Part shown: positions 18,118 to 26,161 of the stretch, piece after piece
How the letters are laid out: each line of letters starts with the position of its first letter
Position numbering within the stretch: position 1 is the first letter of the stretch
From: JBOGUF01 sp050696075
Lineage (GTDB): Bacteria; Chloroflexota; Chloroflexia; Thermomicrobiales; UBA6265
Reading direction: 5' to 3'
NCBI GenBank assembly: GCA_050696075.1
Contig: JBOGUF010000149.1
Span: 1 to 64,000, forward strand
DNA length: 64,000 bases
Notes under the pieces: model-generated
The model's input: only the letters and a program-made list of their open reading frames with translations
Databases searched by the model: none
Told to the model about the DNA's origin: nothing
Program-made: the position numbers and the translations under genes

Positions 18118-18513
18118 CTATCGCCGCCAGAAGGCCCACCAGGGGCGGTCGGAGGTGGGTTCGGGGAGGGAGGCGGCGAGGTGGTCGCGGAGGTCGGCGA
18201 AGGGGAAGAGGTCGCGACGGCGGTCGCGCTCGTGCTCGAAGGCGGCGATGCGTTGGGCGAGGGTGGCGGTGTCGGCTTCGATCCAGCCCATGTCGAAGTC
18301 GCTCCACTTCTTGTCGAGGGTAAGGATGGCGGCGAGGGTGTCGTTCTCGCGCTCGTCGGCGCTCTCCAACGCTAGCGCGTAGGCGCGTTGGTCGTGCTCC
18401 AGGTCGGCGCGCACCTCGGCGGCGACCTCAGTAACCGTTTTGCCGCGGTAGTCGGGATGCCACGTCAGGCGCTCGTTCATCGCGCCGGTAGTCGGTTCGC
18501 TGGCTTCTCCCAT
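18118..18513 (-). CDS. Hypothetical acidic protein
   Basis: 131 residues, rich in Asp/Glu and Arg, predicted helical (TVTEVAAEVRADLEHDQRAY and DTATLAQRIAAFEHERDRRR), ending WWAFWRR. No signal peptide or membrane segment. ATG 18513 is preceded by AAGGAGG at 8 bases, which fixes the start. It lies downstream of the alpha/beta hydrolase gene on the same strand with a 47-base gap. No family was recognised. Codon use matches the neighbours, so it is probably a real gene. Confidence 0.6.
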   Translation of the reverse strand: MGEASEPTTGAMNERLTWHPDYRGKTVTEVAAEVRADLEHDQRAYALALESADERENDTLAAILTLDKKWSDFDMGWIEADTATLAQRIAAFEHERDRRRDLFPFADLRDHLAASLPEPTSDRPWWAFWRR

Positions 18514-18560
18514 AGCTCACCCCTCCTTGCCCATACCAGGCGTCGGCATGGTTTCGGCCC

Positions 18561-19547
18561 CTAGTATGAAGGAACGGAGAGGAAGGCGATGACCTCATGG
18601 AGCAGTTGGGAACGGCCGCGCTCGTGCCGGTCGTTGAACAGATAGTGCGTGCCGTCCGGGATGGTGACGCTCCGCACCCGTTGGGCGTTGACCAGATCCT
18701 GTTCGAGCGCCGTTATGTCCACGGGGCGGGACCAGAAGTCGCGCTCGCCGCGCACGATGAGGGTGGCGGCGCGGATGTCTGCCGCGTCCCACTCTTTCCG
18801 TCCGCGCGTCAACTCGTAGCTCTCGCGTTGGAATCCAGTCGGGACGCGCATACTCGGTGGATTCCGCGTCTGGCTCGTCGGGTCACTGGCCAGCGCTTCG
18901 CGGGCGTAGGCGTCGGCGACGCGCGGGTCGCGCCATTCAGTCTTGTCCTCGACTGGGATCGTGCGATCCCACGAGGCGAGCAGACTCTCCGCCGTGCGGA
19001 GTCCGTAGGCGCCGATGGCGCGGTCGAACTCGCCGGGGCGATCCGAGGCCTCGAACCACGCCGCGATCGGCCAGGCTGCTTCGATGCCATAGATTGTGTT
19101 GAGCAGCACGAGGTGGCTGATGCGGTCGTTGTGTCCGGCCGCGTAGGCGGCGGCCCAATGCCCACCGGAGGCCCAGCCGAGGATCGCGACCCGTTCCACG
19201 TTGCGTCGTTCCCGGATGGTGTCGACGACCGCGCCAATGTCGCGCGCGGCTTCGGCGCAGCGCACGGCGGGCGGGTTGTCGGCAGCGGGCGCATCGAGGG
19301 CCGGGGGGCGTGTCGACCCACTCCAACCGCGCACATCACTGACGTAGACCGCGTGCCCGGCCATCGCGAGGTCGTGGGCAAGCGAGTAGCCAGGCACGGG
19401 CAGATCGAACGACGCGAGTCCGCCCGGCCCACCGCCGTGAACGAGAAGCAGCGGCGGTAGGTCGGCGGAGGCGCTGGCCGGTTTGATCTCGCGTACGAAG
19501 ATGCTGATGCCGGGTTCGCTGGTCGCGAAAAGGTCGGTTCGATCCAT
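18561..19547 (-). CDS. Alpha/beta hydrolase
   Basis: 328 residues with a typical alpha/beta hydrolase order: oxyanion region LLLVHGGGPGG (about 33), the strand-loop YVSDVRGWSGS (about 70), nucleophile elbow ILGWASGGHWAA (about 122), acidic residue in LIVRGERDFWSRP (about 268) and histidine in IPDGTHYLFNDR (about 298). The nucleophile motif is G-W-A-S-G rather than GxSxG in its strictest form, with serine in the right place. The ATG follows the LuxR-ATPase stop codon directly, with no spacer, so it is almost certainly co-transcribed and translationally coupled. The substrate is unknown. Confidence 0.85.
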   Translation of the reverse strand: MDRTDLFATSEPGISIFVREIKPASASADLPPLLLVHGGGPGGLASFDLPVPGYSLAHDLAMAGHAVYVSDVRGWSGSTRPPALDAPAADNPPAVRCAEAARDIGAVVDTIRERRNVERVAILGWASGGHWAAAYAAGHNDRISHLVLLNTIYGIEAAWPIAAWFEASDRPGEFDRAIGAYGLRTAESLLASWDRTIPVEDKTEWRDPRVADAYAREALASDPTSQTRNPPSMRVPTGFQRESYELTRGRKEWDAADIRAATLIVRGERDFWSRPVDITALEQDLVNAQRVRSVTIPDGTHYLFNDRHERGRSQLLHEVIAFLSVPSY

Positions 19548-21974
19548 TCAGATAATCCCCAACTGGAAGCCGAGGGCGACAGCGGCGGCGCGGTTGTCGA
19601 TGCCGAGCTTGACGAAGATGTTGGTGACGTGGGTGGTGGCGGTGCGGTGGCTGATGAAGAGCGCCTCGCCGATCTCGCGGCTCGACTTGCCCTCAGCCAG
19701 CAGGCGCAGCACTTCCAACTCGCGGGGCGTGATACCGGCACTCTCGGCGGCGGTGCGGACGGCGGGCGGGGCGGCAGGGTGGCTGGCGACGATCGCCGCG
19801 GCGTCGGCCACCGCCTGTTCGAGGGAGAGGTCGCGGCCGGCGATCCAGGCGGCGCGGAACCCTTCTTCGCCGAGCTGCTGCTTGGCAAGGGCGGTCGCGC
19901 GGTCGTATTGGGCGCTGATGTAGGGTTGGAGGCTGAGGCCGATTCCCTCGCGGAGGGCGTCGGCGGCGGCGAAGAGGCGGACGGCGACCTCCGCCTGCTG
20001 GTGGGCGGCGGCGATGGCGGCGAGCCCGTGCAGGATCTCGACGACGCCCCACGGGTCGCGGTCGCCTTGTTCCCAGCCAAGGGTAAGGCTCTCGCGAAAG
20101 AGTTCGGCGGCGCGCTCGTCGTCGCCCTGGGCACGGGCGTAGATGGCGAGGTTGAGGAGGGCGGTGCCGATGCCCCAGATGTTGCCGAGGCGGCGCCAGC
20201 GGTCGAGCGCCTCCTGGTAGTGCCCGCCGGCGGCTTTCCAATTGCCGCGCTCGAAGGTTTCGATGCCGAACCGGTTGAGGGCGAACGGCACCCACGCGTC
20301 GTCGCCGAGCTCGTGGAAGAGGGCGAGGGCCGATTCGGCGTGGGAAGCCGCGTCGTCATGGTTGCCACGGGCGCCCTCGGCGAAGCTGAGGGTGAAGAGG
20401 CCACGGGCCCGGATTCGCGTGTCGCCGGCGTCTTCGGCAATGGCGATGGCTTCGCGCGCGAGATGGGCGCCGCGTTCGCCGTCGCCTTGGACGCTGGCGA
20501 AGAAGGCGGAGGCGAGCATCGCCCGCGCGCGGACGATCGGCGACACCTCGTCGGCCGCCGCGAGGAGACGGTCGTACCACCCGCGCCCTTCGGTGAGGTA
20601 GCCGCGCGTTTGCCAGAACCACCAGAGTGCGCGGGCCAGGCGGAGCGCCGTTTCGGGATCGCGTTCGGCGCTCCAGTCGAGCGCGGCGCGGAAGTTGGCG
20701 TGCTCCCATTCGAGCCGGTCGAGCCAGGCGATCTGGTCCAGGCCCCAGACGGCCGGTTCGGCTTCCTCGGCCAAAGCCAGCGCCCAGGCGGCGTGCCGCG
20801 CCCACGCCTCATCCTCTTCACCGGCCGCCACGAGTTGCTCGATCCCGAACTCGCGGATCGTTTGGAGCATCCAGAATCGCGGTTCCCCGCCCCGCTCGTC
20901 CTGTCGCAGCAGGCTCTTGTCGACGAGGGAGGCGAGACCGTCGAGGACGGAGTCATGCGTCGTGAGTCGTGGGTTGTGCGTAGCTCGTTCGTTGTTCCTC
21001 ACGTCTCGCGACTCACGGCTCACGACTCGTTCGGCGGCGTCGAGCGAGCAGCCGCGGGCGAAGACGGCGAGGCGGCGGAAGAGGGTTTGCTCCTCCTCGT
21101 CGAGCAAGTCGTAGCTCCAGGCGATGGCGTCGCGCATCGTTTGGAGGCGGACAGGGAGGTCGCGCGGGCCGCCGGTGAGGACGTGCAGGCGGTTGGTGAG
21201 GCGAGCGAGCAGGGCTTGCGGCGAGAGGACTTTGACGCGGGCGGCGGCGAGCTCGATGGCGAGCGGCAGCCCGTCGAGGCGGCGGCAGATCTCGGCGACC
21301 GCGGCGGCGTTCGCCTCGGTGAGGGCGAATTCGGGACGGACGGCGCGGGCACGTTGGAGGAAGAGGGCGACAGCGTGGTTCGCCTCGAGATCGCCAAGCT
21401 GTGCGATGCGGCCCGCGGGCAGCGGCAGTGGCGCGACCGGGAATTCATGCTCCCCGGTGAGGTGGAGCGAGACCCGGCTGGTAACGAGCGCCTTGACGCC
21501 GGGACAGGCGGCGAGCAGATTGGTGATGACCGGCGCGGCGGACGCGACCTGCTCGAAGCTGTCGATCACCAACAGCAGCGACTGGTGATGGAGCAGACGG
21601 TGGAGGCGCTGATCGACGGGCTCGTCGCCCTCATTGCGCAAATCGAACGCGCGCGCGATAGCGGGGAGGACGAGGGCGGGGTCGCGGATGGAGGCGAGGG
21701 GCACGAACCAGACACCGTCGGGGAAGGCGTCCCGGAGGTCGGTGGCGGCTTGCAGGGCGAGGCGGGACTTGCCGACGCCGCTCGGTCCGGTCAGGGTGAC
21801 GAGAGGGACGTGCTCCTCGGCGAGCAAGGCGCGGACGCCGGCGATCTCCTCGTCGCGGCCGATCAGGGGAGTGCGAGGCGTCGGCAGGCGCGCTCCGCCG
21901 CCCCCATCGGGGCGGCGGAGCGGGGTCAGCATCGTTGGGCGCGTCTCTGGAGCCGCGGGCGTCGGGGTGGACAA
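19548..21974 (-). CDS. LuxR-family regulator with STAND-type ATPase
   Basis: 808 residues. A P-loop lies in TLTGPSGVGKSRLALQ (about residue 60), a Walker-B-like LLVIDSFEQV (about 133), then NB-ARC features (LVTSRVSLHLTGE, GLPLAIELAAARVK) and a winged region. TPR-like repeats fill about 360-720. The C-terminal LuxR helix-turn-helix is LTPRELEVLRLLAEGKSSRE and ALFISHRTATTHVTNIFVKL (about 740-790). It is a large cytoplasmic transcription regulator; the inducer is unknown. TTG 21974 is supported by GGAGGAATGG immediately upstream. Residues about 317-345 are encoded by an inverted short-unit repeat inserted in frame. The downstream hydrolase gene is the likely co-expressed partner. Confidence 0.88.
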   Translation of the reverse strand: MSTPTPAAPETRPTMLTPLRRPDGGGGARLPTPRTPLIGRDEEIAGVRALLAEEHVPLVTLTGPSGVGKSRLALQAATDLRDAFPDGVWFVPLASIRDPALVLPAIARAFDLRNEGDEPVDQRLHRLLHHQSLLLVIDSFEQVASAAPVITNLLAACPGVKALVTSRVSLHLTGEHEFPVAPLPLPAGRIAQLGDLEANHAVALFLQRARAVRPEFALTEANAAAVAEICRRLDGLPLAIELAAARVKVLSPQALLARLTNRLHVLTGGPRDLPVRLQTMRDAIAWSYDLLDEEEQTLFRRLAVFARGCSLDAAERVVSRESRDVRNNERATHNPRLTTHDSVLDGLASLVDKSLLRQDERGGEPRFWMLQTIREFGIEQLVAAGEEDEAWARHAAWALALAEEAEPAVWGLDQIAWLDRLEWEHANFRAALDWSAERDPETALRLARALWWFWQTRGYLTEGRGWYDRLLAAADEVSPIVRARAMLASAFFASVQGDGERGAHLAREAIAIAEDAGDTRIRARGLFTLSFAEGARGNHDDAASHAESALALFHELGDDAWVPFALNRFGIETFERGNWKAAGGHYQEALDRWRRLGNIWGIGTALLNLAIYARAQGDDERAAELFRESLTLGWEQGDRDPWGVVEILHGLAAIAAAHQQAEVAVRLFAAADALREGIGLSLQPYISAQYDRATALAKQQLGEEGFRAAWIAGRDLSLEQAVADAAAIVASHPAAPPAVRTAAESAGITPRELEVLRLLAEGKSSREIGEALFISHRTATTHVTNIFVKLGIDNRAAAVALGFQLGII
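20952..21030. repeat. In-frame inverted short-unit repeat inside LuxR-ATPase gene
   Basis: Repeats of GTCGTGAGTCGTGG (20958-20975 area) are mirrored by CGCGACTCACGGCTCACGAC (21007-21026), about 30 bases apart. The block keeps the reading frame and adds about 27 polar residues (SRESRDVRNNERATHNPRL...) between the winged-helix region and the conserved LASLVDKSLL helix. An analogous insertion lies at the same place in the second LuxR-ATPase gene (31954-32026). Confidence 0.65.
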
Positions 21975-22180
21975 CCATTCCTCCGATCAGCGAGCACATA
22001 TCGGGCACATGATGATTTCGCGCGGGTGGAACGTCAACCTGCGACCCGCGACCTGAAAGACGCGACCTGCCGCCGCGTTGCGAGCCGGTGTCCACGGATG
22101 GAACGTCGGGACCCTGATTCCGTTCCCCGCGGCGGGCGACGACGCGGATTCTGCGAAGATCGGAGCGAGCGAAGAGGCGC

Positions 22181-22429
22181 CCGGTCCTCTTTACGCGGTT
22201 CGTCAATGCGCCGGGCAGCCCCTACCGCGCGTTCTTGGATTGGGAAGATTGCGCCACCGAGCCGGAGACGACGATCGCGCCGGAGTTGACGGCCTATGTC
22301 CGACCAGAGCTGACGTTCGCGAAACTGGGGTACGCCGGCATCCCGGAGACGCTCGGTGCGTATCCGCGGGACCTGGGGATGAACGAGCGGATGTTAGGGG
22401 CGCCAAATGTGGTCGCGGCGGAGGAGTAG
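22181..22429 (+). pseudogene. Isochorismatase-like remnant
   Basis: The frame reads PVLFTRFVNAPGSPYRAFLD, then WEDCATEPETTIAPELTAYV and ends MLGAPNVVAAEE. This resembles the early part of isochorismatase-family cysteine hydrolases (pattern 'fTr.vn.p.S.....ldW...P...i.pel'). The domain stops before the catalytic cysteine. There is no good start in frame. An overlapping frame from 22078 could supply an N-terminus only with a frameshift near 22185. Third positions are GC-rich as in real genes. It is probably a degraded 3'-truncated gene; a short real gene from TTG 22235 is the alternative. Confidence 0.35.
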
Positions 22430-22435
22430 CGAGCG

Positions 22436-22657
22436 CTATTCTCGCCACCATTCTCCGAAGATGCGGCCAAGCAGCAGCACGATGACGTGGCCGGCGAACG
22501 CGCCGGCGATGTAGCCGCCGATCAGGTGGAAGAGTCCCGCCGGGCTCAGGCCTTCCCCACTGAGCGAGAGCAAGAGGAAGCCGACGATCGCGCCAAGGAT
22601 CACGGACGCGCCGAGCGGACCGCAGCCGGCCCCAAAGCGGAAGCCACCTGGTGTCAT
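22436..22657 (-). CDS. Small two-TM membrane protein
   Basis: 73 residues with two hydrophobic helices: about 15-33 (GASVILGAIVGFLLLSL) and 42-66 (LFHLIGGYIAGAFAGHVIVL), ending FGEWWRE. The loop is short, so it is a hairpin in the membrane. It lies just upstream of the ABC ATPase gene's end on the same strand (16-base gap after that gene's stop). No family name recognised. GC-rich third positions and a clean hairpin topology support a real gene. Confidence 0.6.
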   Translation of the reverse strand: MTPGGFRFGAGCGPLGASVILGAIVGFLLLSLSGEGLSPAGLFHLIGGYIAGAFAGHVIVLLLGRIFGEWWRE

Positions 22658-22673
22658 GCTGGGGTGGCGTCCA

Positions 22674-23783
22674 TCACGCGATGCGCTCTTCGGTCTGGGG
22701 GTCGAAGAAGGCGGCGCGGCGGAAGCCGAAGTGGAAGTCGAGGTTGGCGTCGGGCTGGACGGTCAGGTGCGGATCGACGCGGCCGGTGTAGGTGCGGCCG
22801 CCGAGGTCGAAGTAGAGGAGCGCTTCGGAGCCGAGGTATTCGACGACCTTGACGGCTGCCTGGAAGCGGGCAGGCGGTCCCTCCACGCCGTTCGGTCCGA
22901 CGTGGAGGTCCTCGGGGCGGATGCCAAGGGCGACGGGCTGGCCGACGAGTTCGGCGTAGCGGGCGCCGATTGCTGATGGCAGATCGACAACGAAGCCGTC
23001 GCCGACGAGCTTCAAGCCGTCGGCTTGCTCCAGGCGACCGTGCATGATGTTCATCGGCGGCGACCCGATGAAGCCCGCGACGAAGAGGTTGGCCGGGTGA
23101 TCGTAAAGGGCGCGCGGATCGGCCACCTGCTGGACGACGCCCTTGTTCATGACCACGATCTTTTGGCCCAGGGTCATCGCCTCGACCTGGTCGTGGGTGA
23201 CGTAGACCATGGTCGCGTCCAGGCGCTTGTGCAGTTCAGCGAGCTCGACGCGCATCGCGACCCGGAGTTGGGCGTCGAGATTGGAGAGCGGCTCGTCGAA
23301 GAGAAAAACCTTGGGTGAGCGGACAATGCAGCGGCCGAGCGCGACCCGCTGGCGCTGACCGCCGGAGAGTTCGCGCGGCCGGCGGTCGAGCATGGCGCTG
23401 ATGCCGAGCATCTCCGCGGCGGAGCGGACCTTGGCGTCGACTACTTTCTTGGGGACGCCGAGGTTCACCAGGCCGAAGCTCATGTTCTTATAAACGCTCA
23501 TGTGGGGGTAGAGCGCGTAGTCCTGGAAGACCATCGCGATGTCGCGCTCCTTCGGGTGCAGTTTGTTGACGACCCGATCGCCGATGGTGATCGTGCCCGA
23601 GGTTTGCTTCTCCAGGCCGGCGATCATGCGCAGGGTCGTCGTCTTGCCGCAGCCGGAGGGGCCAACGAGGACGACGAAGCGCCCGTCCTCGATGGCGAGG
23701 GTGGCGTTGTCGACCGCCTTGACTTCGCCCCGCATGCGGTCCTGGAAAATCTTGGTTACGTTGGTGAGTTGGACATCCGCCAT
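22674..23783 (-). CDS. Sugar ABC transporter ATP-binding protein (UgpC/MsmK/MalK type)
   Basis: 369 residues. Walker A GPSGCGKTTTLRMIAGLE (about 40), Q-loop VFQDYALYPHM (about 85), ABC signature LSGGQRQRVALGR (about 138), Walker B VFLFDEPLSNLDAQLR (about 158) and switch histidine VYVTHDQVEAMTLG (about 192) are all present, followed by a C-terminal TOBE/OB region (about 235-365). It would energise import through the two permeases encoded upstream. These ATPases often serve several sugar importers in one cell. The gene order binding protein, permease, permease, ATPase on one strand is classical. ATG 23783 follows GGAGAAGAGTC. Confidence 0.93.
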   Translation of the reverse strand: MADVQLTNVTKIFQDRMRGEVKAVDNATLAIEDGRFVVLVGPSGCGKTTTLRMIAGLEKQTSGTITIGDRVVNKLHPKERDIAMVFQDYALYPHMSVYKNMSFGLVNLGVPKKVVDAKVRSAAEMLGISAMLDRRPRELSGGQRQRVALGRCIVRSPKVFLFDEPLSNLDAQLRVAMRVELAELHKRLDATMVYVTHDQVEAMTLGQKIVVMNKGVVQQVADPRALYDHPANLFVAGFIGSPPMNIMHGRLEQADGLKLVGDGFVVDLPSAIGARYAELVGQPVALGIRPEDLHVGPNGVEGPPARFQAAVKVVEYLGSEALLYFDLGGRTYTGRVDPHLTVQPDANLDFHFGFRRAAFFDPQTEERIA

Positions 23784-23796
23784 GACTCTTCTCCGG

Positions 23797-23830
23797 AGGC
23801 GTTAGGCGTTAGGCGTTAGGCGTTAGGGCG
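23797..23830. repeat. GGCGTTA heptamer tandem repeat (arm 1)
   Basis: Four consecutive GGCGTTA units in the spacer between the ATPase and MalG-type permease genes. The complementary array CCTAACGCCTAACGCC lies at 24913-24940 on the other side of the permease gene, so the two arrays form inverted arms around a single gene. Confidence 0.7.
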
Positions 23831-23960
23831 TGTCTGCACCCCGTCATGCTGAGGCATCGAAGCATCCCCGCGCGAAGCGCAGCGGCGACTGACGACGATT
23901 CGGCTTCGCCGGGGGATGCTTCCCGGTGGTCAGCATGACGGAGCGTCGCGAACATGCCCT
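23823..23960. mobile_element. MITE-like palindromic element, copy A
   Basis: About 138 bases beginning TTAGGGCGTGTCTGC. The core is CCGTCATGCTGAGGCATCGA with AGCATCCCC, mirrored by GGGGGATGCTT and CAGCATGACGG. Copy B at 46394-46551 shares the outer TTAGG...TTTGC ends and the CGTCATGCTGAGGC/AGCATGACGG core. No coding capacity. It looks like a non-autonomous terminal-inverted-repeat element; it lies between two genes of the sugar transporter operon. Confidence 0.6.
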
Positions 23961-23966
23961 CTCGCT

Positions 23967-24884
23967 TCATCCCTTTAATGCGCCGATTGTGAGGCCGCGT
24001 AGGAGGTAGCGTTGGAGGAGGAGGAAGATGATGATCACCGGGATGGCGGAGATGCTGGCACCGGCCATGAGCGGACCGTAGTCGATCGAGTTCTCGTAGC
24101 GGTATTGGGCGAGGCCGACGGAGAGGTTGCGCATGTCCGACGAGTTCGTGAAGAGGAGCCACCAGAAAAAGCTGTTCCATTCGTAGATGAAGGTGAAGAT
24201 GGCGACGACGGCGAGTCCAGGCTTGGCCAGCGGCAGGATGATCTTCCAGAAGATGCCGAACTCGGAGCAGGCGTCGATGCGGGCGCTGTCGATCAGGGTC
24301 GAGGGGAGCGTCTGCATGAACTGTTTGAGGAGGAACATGTTCCAGACGCTGCCAAGGCCGGGGATGATCAACACCCAGTAGGTGTTGATGAGTCTGAGGT
24401 CGGAGATGAGCATGAAGAGCGGCACCCAAACGACGACGAAGGGGACCATGATCATGGAGAGGAGCAGCCAGAAGATCTGGCGACCGCCGGGAAAGCGCAG
24501 CTTGGCGAAGGCGTAGGCGGCCATCGCGTTGACGAAGAGGTTGCCGATGGTGACGACAATAGCGACGAGCGCGGTATTGAAGACCCACCGCGGCAGGTCG
24601 GACTCCTCGAAGATCGTGCGGTAATGGTCGAGGCTGATCGGATTAGGAATCCATTGCGGCGGCAGGCTCAGTAGTGAGGTGGATGACTTGACCGACGTGG
24701 TGAGCATCCAATAGATCGGCAGGAGGGCAATACCGGCCCACGCGACCAAAATAGCGTAGACCAGCACCTTGGCGCCGACGTTCAGCGATCGGCTCGTTGG
24801 CAGCCATGATGTCCGCTCGCGCGGCCGGGTTGAATCGAGCTCGGCGGCTCCGGCGGCTAATCGCTTCTCGTGGGTGATGCGCAC
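23967..24884 (-). CDS. Carbohydrate ABC transporter permease (MalG type)
   Basis: 305 residues, six membrane segments (about 35-58, 98-122, 133-155, 165-188, 210-232, 270-290). The EAA loop for contact with the ATPase is seen around LIDSARIDACSEFGIFWKII (about 217). MalG-type inner-membrane permease for sugars, binding-protein-dependent. GTG 24884 follows CAGGAGGAACG. It is separated from the MalF-type gene by an array of CCTAACG repeats and from the ATPase gene by the inverse array plus a MITE-like element, which makes the operon unusually loose. Confidence 0.92.
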   Translation of the reverse strand: MRITHEKRLAAGAAELDSTRPRERTSWLPTSRSLNVGAKVLVYAILVAWAGIALLPIYWMLTTSVKSSTSLLSLPPQWIPNPISLDHYRTIFEESDLPRWVFNTALVAIVVTIGNLFVNAMAAYAFAKLRFPGGRQIFWLLLSMIMVPFVVVWVPLFMLISDLRLINTYWVLIIPGLGSVWNMFLLKQFMQTLPSTLIDSARIDACSEFGIFWKIILPLAKPGLAVVAIFTFIYEWNSFFWWLLFTNSSDMRNLSVGLAQYRYENSIDYGPLMAGASISAIPVIIIFLLLQRYLLRGLTIGALKG

Positions 24885-24912
24885 GACCGCGTTCCTCCTG
24901 GCTGTACCCCGG

Positions 24913-24940
24913 CACCTAACGCCTAACGCCTAACGCCTCC
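24913..24940. repeat. CCTAACG heptamer tandem repeat (arm 2)
   Basis: Three to four CCTAACG units in the short spacer between the MalF- and MalG-type genes. Exact inverse of the GGCGTTA units at 23797-23830, so a single permease gene (23967-24884) is flanked by inverted arrays. Confidence 0.7.
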
Positions 24941-24949
24941 GGCCCCGTG

Positions 24950-25915
24950 TCAGTACTCGACGTCGGTCGACATCAGCTTGAATTGGAAGAGCGACAGGAC
25001 GACGATCACCGCGGCGAGAAGGAATGCCTGGGCCGACGCTAACCCGAATTGGTAGCGGGTGAAGGCGGTGAGGTAGATCTGATAGACCGCCGTAATCGTC
25101 CCGAAGTTCGGCCCGCCCTGGGTAAGCAGATAGATGAACTCGAAGACCTGGAACGAGGCGATCGTGCCGGTGACCAGCACGAAGAGGGTTGTCGGCTTGA
25201 GCAGCGGCCAGGTGATGCGTCGGAACTTGGTCCAGGCCGAAGCGGCGTCGATGTCGGCCGCCTCGTAGAGCGACTTGGGGATATTTCCCATCGCCGCCAG
25301 GTAGAGGATGACGCCGCCGCCGTGCCCGCCGAGGATGGGGATGAGCATCAGGGACCAGAGGCCGTGGGAGACGCCGAGAGTCGTGTTGGGGTCCTTGATC
25401 CAGAACTGATTCTCGGCGCCGAAGAGCCCGACGAAATAGTTCAGGAGTCCGGCGATGGGATCGAACATCCAGTACCAGACCAGCGCGACCATGATCCCAC
25501 CGATGTGGGCGGGTAAGTAATAGGCCGTCTTGAAGAAGTTTTGCGCCTTGGTGTTGAGGGGGAAGATCAACCAGGCAAGTGCCAACGAGATAACGATGCC
25601 CATGACGACGGTGACACTGGCATAGACCGCGGTGTTCACCATCGCGCGCCGCCAGACCGAATCGGTGAGGGTGTCGCGGAAGTTCTTCAGCCCAACCCAC
25701 GTCGCTTCCTGGTCGCGCCCGATCCCGACCTCCTGGAAGGCGATGAGGAACGAGCGAGCCAGCGGGTAGAGCAGAAAGAGGCCGACGAGTAGGACCAGCG
25801 GCGCAATGAAGATATACGCCCACAGGTACTCGCGCCGGAAGTCGTTGAGCCGTTCGAGCCTGCTCGGCCGCTCGAATTCCGCGCGGGTACTGGCCGGATT
25901 GATATGTTGGGCCAT
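24950..25915 (-). CDS. Carbohydrate ABC transporter permease (MalF type)
   Basis: 321 residues from ATG 25915. Membrane segments lie at about 30-52, 95-120, 128-150, 180-205, 230-250 and 290-312. The EAA-type loop is SLYEAADIDAASAWTKFRRI (about 210). It forms the heterodimeric channel with the MalG-type permease. The frame is open to 26074, but the extension runs through an inverted repeat and lacks a convincing ribosome site, so MAQHINPAST is taken as the N-terminus; ATG 25927 is the close alternative. The substrate cannot be read from sequence; context says sugar or sugar alcohol. Confidence 0.9.
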   Translation of the reverse strand: MAQHINPASTRAEFERPSRLERLNDFRREYLWAYIFIAPLVLLVGLFLLYPLARSFLIAFQEVGIGRDQEATWVGLKNFRDTLTDSVWRRAMVNTAVYASVTVVMGIVISLALAWLIFPLNTKAQNFFKTAYYLPAHIGGIMVALVWYWMFDPIAGLLNYFVGLFGAENQFWIKDPNTTLGVSHGLWSLMLIPILGGHGGGVILYLAAMGNIPKSLYEAADIDAASAWTKFRRITWPLLKPTTLFVLVTGTIASFQVFEFIYLLTQGGPNFGTITAVYQIYLTAFTRYQFGLASAQAFLLAAVIVVLSLFQFKLMSTDVEY

Positions 25916-25961
25916 CCTGTTCCCCATCCATCCGGTGTGGGCCGCAACCGCGCCGTCACCC

Positions 25962-26148
25962 CGTCGTAGGGGAGGGACCCGCGCCGCAACTCCGCTCCCG
26001 TCGGGCGAAACCCGACATGCCGGCGTGCGGGCCGTCATGCCCCCATGGATGCGATCGCCAGCGGGAGGTCGCACTGGCCGCTGACGCGGCGTATCGCCCT
26101 ACGGGCGATGGGGAGCGGAGTTGCGGCGCGGGTCCCTCCCCTACGACG
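25962..26148. repeat. 38-bp perfect inverted repeat with ordered inner hairpins
   Basis: Positions 25962-25999 and 26111-26148 are perfect reverse complements (CGTCGTAGGGGAGGGACCCG... against its complement). The 111 bases between contain two further hairpins, GTCGGG-CGAAA-CCCGAC (from 26000) and ATCGCCC-TAC-GGGCGAT (near 26093-26109). It fills the spacer between the binding-protein and MalF-type genes. It may be a MITE, or an mRNA stabiliser that sets binding-protein transcripts higher than permease transcripts. Confidence 0.75.
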
Positions 26149-26161
26149 ACGGGTGGTCGCG

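Noticed and set aside
19629..22289. 886-codon plus-strand frame opposite the first LuxR-ATPase
   Set aside because: The minus-strand frame has complete P-loop and LuxR motifs; the plus-strand product has none.
23797..24940. Heptamer arrays considered as a CRISPR
   Set aside because: Units of 7 bases without spacers of regular length; not a repeat-spacer array.
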